A stretch of DNA of 64,000 bases from Ignavibacteria bacterium. Lineage in GTDB: Bacteria; Bacteroidota; Ignavibacteria; UBA10030; SZUA-254. Of this stretch, positions 45,701 through 52,725 are shown one piece after another. Each line of letters starts with the position of its first letter. Position 1 is the first letter of the stretch. Location: NCBI GenBank assembly GCA_016178595.1, contig JACOSY010000059.1:1-64000 (forward strand), given 5' to 3'. A program made the translations under genes and the position numbers. A model generated the notes under the pieces. That model did no database searches. It worked only from the letters and a program-made list of their open reading frames with translations, and had not been told where the DNA came from.

Positions 45701-46023
45701 TCTTCAAAAAGAATATTGGTAAGCGGGTAGCCCTTCTTGATCTTCTTCTCGATCTCTTCGTCGAGGTCGAGGGCTTCGTCCTTGCTCTCCCAGTAGCCAT
45801 AGTCAAGTCGCAAAACGTTTTTCAGCGTTCCATCGGGAGTGACATCTTTGCCTTTTGTTCCACGGACTGGAAGCTCAGCGACGAGCACGAGGTGTTTCTT
45901 TTCGGCGTAATGGTTCAGCAAATTGTAGAACTCATTCCGCACCGAAGTCTCCTTCTTCGATCCTCCGTACTGGATGAGCTTCTCAACCTTGTTGTAATAT
46001 TCGGAGATTATCGTCGTCGACAT
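42793..46023 (-). CDS. Single-chain restriction-methylase (type ISP/IIG-like)
   Basis: A 1076-residue protein predicted to cut and methylate DNA. The N-terminal part (about 25-115) looks like a PD-(D/E)xK nuclease (DYGYWESKDE). A helical connector leads to an adenine-N6 methylase: SAM motif I DPATGTGTFICNM at about 340 and motif IV NPPY at about 455, followed by YRWAMDRIEANGVIAFITNR. The C-terminal third resembles the target-recognition part of type ISP enzymes (FHYVYAVLHNPAYRKKYELN). Thirty-seven residues from about 840 (TELGGSFAPDPHARKGRELN onward) have no family counterpart and are encoded by palindromic repeats. No separate helicase or specificity gene is near. Confidence 0.85.
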   Translation of the reverse strand: MSTTIISEYYNKVEKLIQYGGSKKETSVRNEFYNLLNHYAEKKHLVLVAELPVRGTKGKDVTPDGTLKNVLRLDYGYWESKDEALDLDEEIEKKIKKGYPLTNILFEDSNTAALYQNGEETMRIDMHKPEELDRILNAFVHFEKPEVRRFNEALEKFQEDIPTILETLRTRIEEARKKNKNFVAVSESFLELCKAEINPDITPDDVREMMIQHILTSDIFNKIFDDPEFHKHNNIASELEKLIGILFSYSERKNLLGSIEHYYDAINATAAGIADHHEKQKFLKALYEIFYKAYNPKAADRLGVVYTPNEIVNFMIDSTNHLLEKHFKRVLWDKNVEILDPATGTGTFICNMIDKCPKQSLPYKYKNEIHANEVAILPYYIANLNIEFTFKQKMEYYEEFPNICFVDTLDNIAGLRVKLATGHGLQTSMFQFTAENSKRIQKQNTKKISVVIGNPPYNANQKNENENNKNREYPSIDKRIKDTYIKYSTAQKTKVYDMYARFYRWAMDRIEANGVIAFITNRSFIDSRTFDGFRKCVESDFAHCYIIDTKSDVRANPKIAGTTHNVFGIQTGVAVMFLVKSEKKKDACKIEYMSMPDEWRKQEKWDWFANNRMEDIPFDKITPDKNHNWINIADNDFDELIPCVAKDVKSGRNQKAVFELFSNGIITARDEWSYDFEDISLEKKVGFFCKFYDSEQDRWRQSDKKIPINDFVNRTIKFGSEIESHLVKGDKLKYEKNSIVNCLFRPFTKKRLYFDRIYTHRIYQQENIFGFRNEFDNKVISFLSIASSHELYVCVSNIVFDAGILKQGNGISQCLPLYRYNEKGERMENITDWGLEQFRKHYTELGGSFAPDPHARKGRELNSLPTGKSPLERGFRGVSITKEDIFHYVYAVLHNPAYRKKYELNLKREFPRIPFYKDFWQWAKWGKELMELHINYETATPFALKENTYTVKAETKRQKEIFMKVSEPEPMFDKKPKIKVKLKADKEKGIIEIDELTFLTGVPKEAWDYKLGNRSALEWVLDQYKEKKPSDPTIAEKFNTYRFADYKDHVIDLLKRVCTVSVETMKIVGEIEKAGR
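43389..43421 (-). repeat. R2 palindrome inside the restriction gene
   Basis: Reverse-orientation copy of 7157-7188: AGTCCCCTCTC-GAGAGGGGA then TTTAGGGGTGTG on the minus strand. It encodes SPLERGFRGV. Confidence 0.8.
43429..43490. repeat. Inverted pair of R1 hairpins inside the restriction gene
   Basis: Copies at 43429-43452 (minus orientation, ACTCCC/GGGAGT stem, loop TGA) and 43467-43490 (plus orientation, GGGAGC-GAA-GCTCCC) with a 14-base spacer. The stem differs from other copies by a T:A to C:G pair change. Encodes part of APDPHARKGRELNSLPTG. Confidence 0.8.
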
Positions 46024-46147
46024 AAATGGTTGAAACTCAAAAAGGTGTTTTCAGCTAGAATCATGGCGCTCGCGTCAGCAAACCTCGACGTGAAATGTAC
46101 AGCTATTCGAAAGGAAATTCAAGAGCAATGGAGAAGATTGTGAATGT

Positions 46148-46208
46148 GTAGTAGCGAATCCTCGGATTCGCGGTTCTCGGGAACACCGATCTGAGGATCG
46201 GTTACTAC
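46148..46208. repeat. 61-base cloverleaf-like palindromic repeat (R4)
   Basis: Outer arms GTAGTA/TACTAC enclose three hairpins in a row: GCGAATC-CTCG-GATTCGC, GTTC-TCGG-GAAC and ACCGATC-TGAG-GATCGGT. Confidence 0.7.
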
Positions 46209-46439
46209 AACTCGTTTGTGTAAGATAACGAAGGTATGATTTTCTGGAAAACACCCGAAGGCAGGCTTAGTGTCGACGTGCCAAGCCTGCCTCCCACTTC
46301 TCCCACTCTGTCTCTACCGGGCCCAACGAATGTGGAGCACTCATCGGGAAAGGTGTTGTCGGTCTTACGCGGCGTTCTTCACCTCAGCCGCTTTCTTCTG
46401 CTGCCTGAGCAGACAACACAATGCAACGCTTCTTTCTTC

Positions 46440-46910
46440 ATCCGTGAAGTTTTCGCACGTTTGCCGGAAGAACCTTTTGGCTTCTCCGAACGAAGATTCG
46501 ACTTGCCTGAGAAAACATTTAGCCCTCGTGAAGGAGCTTCATGCCATCGTAATGAAAGATCGGAGACTCGTGAAGGAAGATTTGGCTCTTCGAATGGAAG
46601 ATTTGACAGATGAAATCGAACATTTGGCTTCTAAATATTTCCGATTCAAGTTCTTGCCTGACAATGCATTACCGGCGGTCGGAAATTGTTGACTCTGCAA
46701 TAGAAGCTATTGGACTTGCAATGGAAGCTGTTGCCACTACAACAGAAGCCACTGATGAGTGTGAAGAAGCTATTGGAAGGTCAAAAGAAGCTACTGGAAG
46801 ATGGATAGAAGCAATCGACATCTCAAATGAAGCTGCCGGTCTGCGTGACGAAGCCTCAGAGGATGGCGAAGAGGCAATTGGGAGGCGTGAGGAATCGTTC
46901 GAGCGACGAT
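46440..46910. repeat. Degenerate 21-base tandem repeats in two blocks
   Basis: Block A (about 46440-46625) has units near GAAGGAAGATTTGGCTCTTCG; block B (about 46690-46900) has units near GAAGCTATTGGA plus nine variable bases, repeated about ten times. Because 21 is a multiple of three, several frames stay open on both strands; the plus-strand reading gives seven-residue units beginning EA(I/T/V). Insertions of 18 and 24 bases occur in block A. Confidence 0.7.
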
Positions 46911-46911
46911 T

Positions 46912-46984
46912 GGTAGGACAGGACTCCCGTCCTGTCCCATTACTTGGCCCGCGTGTTCGGACAGGAGAGGACTCCTGTCCTACC
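46912..46984. repeat. Paired palindromes with shared outer arms (R5)
   Basis: Outer arms GGTAGGACAGGA and TCCTGTCCTACC. Inside are GGACAGGA-CTCCCG-TCCTGTCC and GGACAGGAG-AGGA-CTCCTGTCC, separated by 20 bases. Confidence 0.75.
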
Positions 46985-47008
46985 GCAGCAGCACCATCTT
47001 CCTCCGTA
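46980..47008 (-). pseudogene. T9SS sorting-domain 3' relic
   Basis: Encodes LRRKMVLLR and a stop, the typical last residues of a T9SS tail. Nothing upstream continues the domain; an R1 hairpin follows directly. Confidence 0.5.
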
Positions 47009-47032
47009 GGTCGGGAGTTGAACTCCCTCCCA
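47009..47032 (+). repeat. R1 hairpin
   Basis: GGTCGGGAGT-TGA-ACTCCCTCCCA. The surrounding 65 bases (46991-47056) are nearly identical to 47817-47881. Confidence 0.8.
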
Positions 47033-47087
47033 GCGTGGAAGGGTGGTTGGCTGGGGATTATAGATTTGTAGGTTGGTACACGATTAC

Positions 47088-47357
47088 CTATTTGTAAATG
47101 TTTCCTCGCCAATCAATGGCTTCAATGTATGCGCGCCGAATCTCAAAATCAAATTCCACAATAATTCTTAGTTTACCGGCGCGGATCCGATAAAACCCAT
47201 CCCATTCCCCTTTGAGTCTCTTGACGTTAACATTGATCTCTTCACCCTAAAATTTCTTCAACGCAAGCTTTATTTCATGAAGGACAATGTCTTCCTGAAT
47301 ATTACTTTTCTGTAAGAACTTAAGAGACCGTGAAGAAAAATCGACTCTCCAGTTCAT
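47088..47357 (-). pseudogene. RelE/ParE-type toxin gene with an internal amber stop
   Basis: A 90-codon frame from ATG at 47357 to TAG at 47088, interrupted by a single in-frame TAG at 47247-47249 and therefore missing from the ORF track. The two halves, MNWRVDFSSRSLKFLQKS ... LALKKF and GEEINVNVKRLKGEWDGFYR then IRAGKLRIIVEF, read as one RelE/ParE-fold toxin, including the KRLKG...G.YRIR.G..RI(I/V) core. These toxins cleave mRNA at the ribosome or poison gyrase. The ATG overlaps the antitoxin stop (ATGA). One base change, or readthrough, separates it from an intact gene. Confidence 0.75.
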
Positions 47358-47548
47358 AGTTGGAGACTTCTGCTCTTCATTGCCTTCCGAGTCGGCTTGA
47401 CGTAACGCTTCTCAATATCTCTTAGCTCATGTTCAGAGACAAAAGGTAAGACAAGAGCTCTGATACTCATCAATTCTTGCGCCAAAGCCTCTCGAACACC
47501 TTCCTTGATTGTATCCTTCAATTCCTTCTTAGAAATAGAGACAGTCAT
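47354..47548 (-). CDS. Antitoxin-like small protein upstream of the RelE relic
   Basis: Sixty-four residues, MTVSISKKELKDTIKEGVRE onward, mostly helical, with charged N-terminal half. I do not recognise its DNA-binding family, but size, order (antitoxin first) and the ATGA overlap with a RelE/ParE frame fit a type II toxin-antitoxin operon. With the toxin interrupted it may be an orphan antitoxin. Confidence 0.6.
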   Translation of the reverse strand: MTVSISKKELKDTIKEGVREALAQELMSIRALVLPFVSEHELRDIEKRYVKPTRKAMKSRSLQL

Positions 47549-47700
47549 ATTTCTTCATCCCTGTGAAAACAATAACTTCAGTTTGCACGGTTAATGTAAG
47601 AGTTTTCGAGATAATAACAAAAGATGGTTTGTACTTTTGGGCAGTCGGGCTGGTGGATTCCCGCTATGCGACAGTTCAACTGTTGCACAACAGAGGAAAT

Positions 47701-47804
47701 GATTCACAGCGGATAAAGGAATTAAGCGGATTTTCCTTTCATCCATTGATGCGGATAAGAGGATCAAGCAGGTATCCCTTTCATCCATCAATCTGCTGTG
47801 AATC
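47701..47804. repeat. 104-base inverted-repeat element with two internal 42-base units
   Basis: Perfect ends GATTCACAGC and GCTGTGAATC. Inside are two tandem units ending CCTTTCATCCAT. A shorter relative with the same CACAGCAGAT ends lies at 61289-61352. Confidence 0.7.
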
Positions 47805-47833
47805 CTACTTCAACAACACCATCTTCCTCCGTA
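47805..47833 (-). pseudogene. T9SS sorting-domain 3' relic, second copy
   Basis: Encodes LRRKMVLLK and a stop, followed by an R1 hairpin, in the same arrangement as 46980-47032. Confidence 0.5.
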
Positions 47834-47857
47834 GGTCGGGAGTTGAACTCCCTCCCA
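47834..47857 (+). repeat. R1 hairpin
   Basis: GGTCGGGAGT-TGA-ACTCCCTCCCA, identical to the copy at 47009-47032. Confidence 0.8.
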
Positions 47858-47881
47858 GCGTGGAGGGGTGGTTGGCTGGGA

Positions 47882-47896
47882 GGTAGCTGTGCTACC
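47882..47896. repeat. Small hairpin GGTAGC-TGT-GCTACC
   Basis: Six-base stem with a triloop, 13 bases beyond the end of the next T9SS gene; uses the same GGTAGC arm as the hairpin at 10918. The rest of 47549-47908 (360 bases) holds only the repeats and relics listed. Confidence 0.45.
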
Positions 47897-47908
47897 GACC
47901 TCGTGCGG

Positions 47909-50900
47909 TCATTTCAATAGAACCATCTTCTTCACTTCCGTGAAACGCTTCGAAGCATCCGCCGTGCTCGTCGCTTCGAGGCGGTAGAAGTAAACGCCGC
48001 TTGCATTGCTGCTTGCATCCCACTCCGCCGACTCGTATCCCGCATCTCGTATCCCATCGACCAGCGTCTTCACTTCCTGCCCGAGCAAGTTGAAGACCCT
48101 GAGCGTAACACGACTTGTAACCGGTAACTGATAACGAATAACAGTTGACGGGTTGAAGGGGTTGGGGAAGGATTGGGCGAGGGCAAATGAAGCAGGAATT
48201 CCTGTCTTGCCAATCGCACCATCTGGGGGAGATGGAGGTAATTCGGATGATGGGACGATCCTAATCCGGTTCAGAGGAACCACTTCTTGCTGCTCTCTGA
48301 GTAACAATACTCCCGATTGCATGACTCTAATCCAGTAGCCTTGTCCGGGCTCGATTGTTGAGGCTATGGTGTAATTGCTGCCATCGTATCCAAAAAACTC
48401 AGATGTTTGTATTCCGGGAGGGATCGTGCTGACACTCGAAACAGGAATAGGAACCGAAAGCGAACCGATCATGTTCCAACCTTGATTGACAGCAACGGTT
48501 TCTGAAGCGATCGGCTCACCCGAGATACTAAAATTATCTGCCGTTGGGAATTTTAGCCAATAGCCACTTCCATTTCTCAGAGAATCCACTGTAACGTAAC
48601 TGCCTTGGTAAGCAAAGGCATTTGACGAAGCAGATGGATAAAGAATTGACTTACGATAATCCGTGACTGCTAATGGTACAGAGATCATATTCCAACTATC
48701 CAAAAAATGCTGCATCAGTAGCGATTTTGTGAAGATGGCATATATGCCATCGGACGAGATTGGCGCAACGATTGTATTCCGATTCGTGTCAATCGTGCCA
48801 CCGACTGGGTTCCATCTATTATTGTTCCAAAAGAAGATTCCAATGCTTTCCTCACTTCGTTCGTTGAGCATTGACTGGTCATAACTTATCTCAATTGTGT
48901 TTTGTCCAAGAAGTTGATATGAAGTCGGATAGAATGACACATTGTATACTAAACTCAACCTGTGGTTCGAAGAATCAAGACCGTTTTCAGGAGGAGGAAA
49001 GTCAGTTGAGACAATCGCAACTTTGCCCAGTCCAAGATTCAAGGAATCGATTCGAAGTTGACACAATTGATTGTAATCGCTTATGGTTAATGCTTGTTGA
49101 CTATCCGGCAGAGAGAGAATGGAGTATTGAGCAGGTACATCAAACGACTTAAGAGAATCGTCGAGGGCCCCTAAGAAAATTAACCCTCGATCACCGAGTG
49201 AATCGGATAGAGTCGCACTGTAAACGTGTGCCGATGAATCAGCTTGCAGCGCATACTCGATATCACTATCACCGTCGGTTGAAACGGTTAGGTTAGCGTC
49301 TCCTCCAAAAAGTTTATTTGTGCTTGCAATGAAATTGTAATGATCGAGTGAAGATATCTCCAATGCCAACCTTACATTGTAGCCACCATAAATCTCTTCG
49401 AGTGCTATGCTTGTATCTGAACTCGCTAATGCGTATGCAACTTGCCCGCACGCAGGAAGAGTGTACGTACGATAGAATGGCTTCCTTGAGAATATCTTTA
49501 AAATCCTGACCTTGTCTCCGACATGTAACCCAAGGCCGTAGATCTGGCCGTTTGAGGTCTTCCCTTGATACATGGATCTCCCTCCAGGTATTTTTGACCA
49601 AAGACTCGCTCCATCGACAGGTGTTCCATCAAGATATGCTATTCCAATTAGTCTGCAATCGAATGCACCGTTGACAGCATCATGAGTTATGATCTTTAAC
49701 AGGGTACCAACATCATAGTCTAGGCTATTGATGTTGTCATTTGGTCCAACAAAATAATCCTGAGAAGCTTGTAAAACTCTCTCTGATGGCTTTACTATCG
49801 GAACAAAAATCCCATTTACTACCTTTTCATATTGTGACTCAAAGTAATCCCAACAACTCATGTGATACTGTTGCCACTGCGCTGTTTTCTGATAAAAAGG
49901 AGTTGGATATCTGGCAGCGGAGGATATCTCTGACGAATATTGAATTTCAAAATCGATATTGTCGTATTGGTAGTCCATGAATCCAAAGTTATAAGGAAAG
50001 TAATAATCATTGCCCCACTTATCCTCATGTTCATCAAGAAACTTCAGCAGGTTATAATGGCCGAACTCATGGATCTTTGTTCTGTAGTCCTCAGATTTCG
50101 TCAGACTATAAGGATACAACAGACTAGAAATTGGTCCATATTCCTCTCTCCCGAACCACTGCCTCGGCATCTCCATGTGGTCAACAATTATGCCACCTTC
50201 TTTGGGAGCGTACGTGTTGCTCGCATGGATTCGCATATCAGCATCATCCCAATGCTGCTTGTCGTCGTAGACCAGAATCTTGCGGAAGAAAATTTGCCCA
50301 TCCAAGACATCGTAGAGATAATTCGAAGCGTAACGCATCCCCTTCGCAAGTGAATCAATATACTGTTGTGTGGCATCCCACTCAATTGAAATGATAAGAT
50401 CGTACATAAATGTAGCGTGCCCAATTGTATCGGCTTGATTGGACGCACTTGTGAGAGTGTAGTAATGAATTGAGCCATCGGGGTTAAATCGAGCATTATC
50501 AATTTTCAGAACATACGCCGTGTCATCGATCGCAGCATGTCGACTTGTATGCTTAACATCTACAATCTGTTCAATCTTAACTGTATCACCTGTTGCAAAC
50601 CAACCTGACGGAAGTGTAACTTTTCCTTGTGCATCCGTTGTTAGAATACCTTTGTGTATCTCAGACAGATCTGAGTTCACTTTTGTGAAAGTAAACCCTT
50701 GGTTGGGAATGGTATTGTGGGATGGCGACCCGTCGCGGAGCGTGATGTCGGGATTGGACGGAGTACATTCTATCGGAGCCGATGAAAACACCCAAACCGG
50801 TCCGTTAGTTAATGTGCCGGAATTGCCATGACCACTAAAATCGGCAGCGACATTACCAGTTCCTTCATCAAATTTCCAATAACCTACGAGACCGGATTCG

Positions 50901-51502
50901 TTACCGACTAGGCATTGACTCATGTTTTGCTGAATTTGTAATCCAGTGCGTGGTACATTCCAAATACGAACTTCGTCAATAAGTCCCTTAAATTGGTCAA
51001 AGGCACTCACCGATTTTCGGCCAAAATTGACGTCAATGGTGCTAGGACGCAAAGTACCACTGTGCACAGTTGATGCTACCAGAGAACCATTTACATAGAT
51101 AGACAGATTTGTTCCATCATAGACTCCCGCCACGTGGTACCATGTGGTTGCATTAAGAAAGCTTGAAGTGTTCAGGGTATAGTAATAGTAGAAATTTTGG
51201 TATACCGCAACTACCTGAAATCCAAGAGTACGGGATGTGCCTGTTCCATTGAGCCATAAGCCATAAGAGCCGGGACTACTTTCTTTAGAGATTATTCGAG
51301 GGTTACCAGTGCCGCCGGACTCAAAATAAATCCACGCCTCGATTGTGATGTTGTTGGCGGGATTCAAACTTGCGCTGTTTATCACATTGACATAGTCATT
51401 AACCCCATCGAAGCGTAATGCATCGCCTGCCCCTTGAGCGTGGCTGATTGCGGAGATTAGAACTACGGTTATCATCAATGCTGACATGATTCGAATTAAC
51501 AT
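47909..51502 (-). CDS. Secreted LamG / zinc-protease-like protein with WN/GYW module and T9SS tail
   Basis: I start at 51502 ([18 protein letters not shown]), which has GGAGG upstream and a clean signal peptide; the track start 51721 does not. The 1197-residue product begins with a LamG/concanavalin-like domain (about 25-235: [20 protein letters not shown] ... [12 protein letters not shown]). The middle region contains [17 protein letters not shown] (about residue 490), an HExxH zinc site, and [11 protein letters not shown], a possible Met-turn, suggesting a CLCA-like or metzincin-type protease. The end has the duplicated WN...GYW module (about 980-1105) and a complete T9SS domain ([17 protein letters not shown] ... 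KKMVLLK). Protease activity is inferred. Confidence 0.78.
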   Translation of the reverse strand: MLIRIMSALMITVVLISAISHAQGAGDALRFDGVNDYVNVINSASLNPANNITIEAWIYFESGGTGNPRIISKESSPGSYGLWLNGTGTSRTLGFQVVAVYQNFYYYYTLNTSSFLNATTWYHVAGVYDGTNLSIYVNGSLVASTVHSGTLRPSTIDVNFGRKSVSAFDQFKGLIDEVRIWNVPRTGLQIQQNMSQCLVGNESGLVGYWKFDEGTGNVAADFSGHGNSGTLTNGPVWVFSSAPIECTPSNPDITLRDGSPSHNTIPNQGFTFTKVNSDLSEIHKGILTTDAQGKVTLPSGWFATGDTVKIEQIVDVKHTSRHAAIDDTAYVLKIDNARFNPDGSIHYYTLTSASNQADTIGHATFMYDLIISIEWDATQQYIDSLAKGMRYASNYLYDVLDGQIFFRKILVYDDKQHWDDADMRIHASNTYAPKEGGIIVDHMEMPRQWFGREEYGPISSLLYPYSLTKSEDYRTKIHEFGHYNLLKFLDEHEDKWGNDYYFPYNFGFMDYQYDNIDFEIQYSSEISSAARYPTPFYQKTAQWQQYHMSCWDYFESQYEKVVNGIFVPIVKPSERVLQASQDYFVGPNDNINSLDYDVGTLLKIITHDAVNGAFDCRLIGIAYLDGTPVDGASLWSKIPGGRSMYQGKTSNGQIYGLGLHVGDKVRILKIFSRKPFYRTYTLPACGQVAYALASSDTSIALEEIYGGYNVRLALEISSLDHYNFIASTNKLFGGDANLTVSTDGDSDIEYALQADSSAHVYSATLSDSLGDRGLIFLGALDDSLKSFDVPAQYSILSLPDSQQALTISDYNQLCQLRIDSLNLGLGKVAIVSTDFPPPENGLDSSNHRLSLVYNVSFYPTSYQLLGQNTIEISYDQSMLNERSEESIGIFFWNNNRWNPVGGTIDTNRNTIVAPISSDGIYAIFTKSLLMQHFLDSWNMISVPLAVTDYRKSILYPSASSNAFAYQGSYVTVDSLRNGSGYWLKFPTADNFSISGEPIASETVAVNQGWNMIGSLSVPIPVSSVSTIPPGIQTSEFFGYDGSNYTIASTIEPGQGYWIRVMQSGVLLLREQQEVVPLNRIRIVPSSELPPSPPDGAIGKTGIPASFALAQSFPNPFNPSTVIRYQLPVTSRVTLRVFNLLGQEVKTLVDGIRDAGYESAEWDASSNASGVYFYRLEATSTADASKRFTEVKKMVLLK
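48034..48054 (-). repeat. Heptanucleotide units in the T9SS domain
   Basis: Three 7-base units on the minus strand, GGATACG, AGATGCG, GGATACG, encoding GIRDAGYE. Could be chance, since this protein segment is normal for the domain. Confidence 0.35.
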
Positions 51503-51792
51503 CTCACCCTCCAAAAGAATGTAAGTCTTCTTAAATATGCTGATCGCTCCCACAGCAGATTTTATCAAATGATTAACTGAGAAAAGCTGTGTGAAAAGAG
51601 CTCCCCGGCTGTTACCGCCGCTGTTTCTCCGCCCCTTCAAACGAAATGCTCTCGCGGAATACAACCGGGCAGCATGAATGATGTAGGGAAAGTACGGATT
51701 CCGCCGCTTAGTGTCAAGCAAGAAGATTGTGGAGTTGCAATTTCAGTAAAGACGAGATAGGCATACGCGTCTGCGGCAAATTTGCTGAGAAT
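51503..51792. other. Intergenic, nothing recognised
   Basis: Upstream region of the LamG/protease gene. GGAGG before the ATG is clear; no confident promoter or gene was found. Confidence 0.4.
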
Positions 51793-51866
51793 GGATTCCG
51801 CATGAAATCATTGCGGAATGACAAAAAAGAGGGCCTGTCATTCCCGAATGCTCTTGTCGGGAATCC
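51793..51866. repeat. Tandem-hairpin inverted repeat
   Basis: Outer arms GGATTCC...GGAATGACA and TGTCATTCC...GGAATCC; each half is itself a hairpin (ATTCCGCA/TGCGGAAT and ATTCCCGA/TCGGGAAT). Confidence 0.65.
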
Positions 51867-51876
51867 AACGACCAAG

Positions 51877-51925
51877 AACCTTGCGAAGGTTCAAGAGATT
51901 ATGGACTAAAAACCTTCGCAAGGTT
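51877..51925. repeat. 15-base perfect inverted repeat
   Basis: AACCTTGCGAAGGTT and AACCTTCGCAAGGTT, 19 bases apart. Each arm also folds alone with a triloop. Confidence 0.75.
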
Positions 51926-51972
51926 TTCTCCTTCACGGATATCTGTCGTACCGTCATCAACTTTGATCTCAC

Positions 51973-52027
51973 CTTAAAATGTTTTAATTATTTCTTAACC
52001 ACAAGGCAATCAAGCTTTCGGTATATT
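51973..52027 (+). promoter_or_regulatory. Possible regulated promoter of the two-component operon
   Basis: TATATT at 52022-52027 has no good -35. Two CTTAA boxes at 51973 and 51994, 21 bases apart (two helical turns), lie upstream, as expected for a direct-repeat site of an OmpR-type regulator. Self-activation is inferred. Confidence 0.35.
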
Positions 52028-52051
52028 GGTTGGATGGAAGAAGGTGCCGCT

Positions 52052-52723
52052 ATGAAGATTCTCGTCGTAGAAGACGAAAAGAAAGTTGCCAAGTTCCTTC
52101 AGCAGGGATTGGAGGAAGAACGCTACGCAGTCGACGTGGCGCGCGACGGCGAGCAGGGGAAATCGCTTGCGTTAACGGAGAATTACGATCTTATCATTCT
52201 CGACGTGCTTCTTCCGAAGAAAGACGGCATCACGATGCTGAAGGAGCTGCGCGTGCAGAAGTTGAACACACCCGTTCTCATGCTCACGGCCAAGAGCGCG
52301 ACCGAGGATAAGGTCGAGGGGCTTGACAGCGGCGCCGACGATTACCTCGCGAAGCCGTTTGCCTTTGCCGAGCTGCTCGCCCGTGTGCGCTCACTCCTAC
52401 GCCGCGGTGCCGTGGAGAAATCCACTCTGCTGAAAGTCGCAGACCTGCATCTCGATACCGTCACGCACAAGGCAAAGCGCGGAGACCGCATCATCGAGCT
52501 GACGGGGAAAGAGTACGCGCTGCTCGAGTACTTTATGCGCAACGTCAATCGCGTTCTGACCCGCACCATCATCTCCGAGCATATCTGGAATTACAACTTC
52601 GATACCGGCACGAATGTCGTGGATGTCTACATCAATCATCTGCGCAGCAAGATCGATGACGGTTTCGAGAGAAAACTCCTTCAGACCGTCAGAGGTGTCG
52701 GATATGCGCTGAAGGACGAGTAA
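52052..52723 (+). CDS. OmpR-family response regulator
   Basis: Starts at MKILVVEDEKKVAKFL; the track start at 51818 runs through repeats. The 223-residue product has a receiver domain with the acidic pair EDE, phospho-acceptor Asp in DLIILDVLLPKKDG (about residue 51), switch Thr in LMLTAKS and Lys in YLAKPF. A winged-helix DNA-binding domain follows (ELTGKEYALLEYFMRNVNRV, VDVYINHLRSKID). It resembles the CusR/CopR subgroup. Two bases separate it from the kinase gene. Confidence 0.93.
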   Translation: MKILVVEDEKKVAKFLQQGLEEERYAVDVARDGEQGKSLALTENYDLIILDVLLPKKDGITMLKELRVQKLNTPVLMLTAKSATEDKVEGLDSGADDYLAKPFAFAELLARVRSLLRRGAVEKSTLLKVADLHLDTVTHKAKRGDRIIELTGKEYALLEYFMRNVNRVLTRTIISEHIWNYNFDTGTNVVDVYINHLRSKIDDGFERKLLQTVRGVGYALKDE

Positions 52724-52725
52724 CG

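Larger units (their letters stand above)
46024..47087. other. Gene-poor repeat cluster
   Basis: About 1 kb between the restriction gene and a toxin relic. No intact gene is supported here. It contains a cloverleaf repeat, two blocks of degenerate 21-base repeats, a double palindrome and a T9SS-tail relic next to an R1 hairpin. On the minus strand near 46370-46530 a fragment ending FTDEERSVALCCLLRQQKK then AAEVKNAA looks like real coding sequence but is broken upstream. Confidence 0.6.

Noticed and set aside
46440-46910. CRISPR array
   Set aside because: Units are adjacent degenerate 21-mers with no spacers, and there are no cas genes.
46669-47112. 147-residue minus-strand Ser/Ala-rich ORF
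   Set aside because: Kept open by 21-base repeats and crosses palindromic repeats; not supported as a gene.
47563-47886. 107-residue plus-strand ORF
   Set aside because: Runs through an inverted-repeat element and an R1 hairpin; no coding signs.
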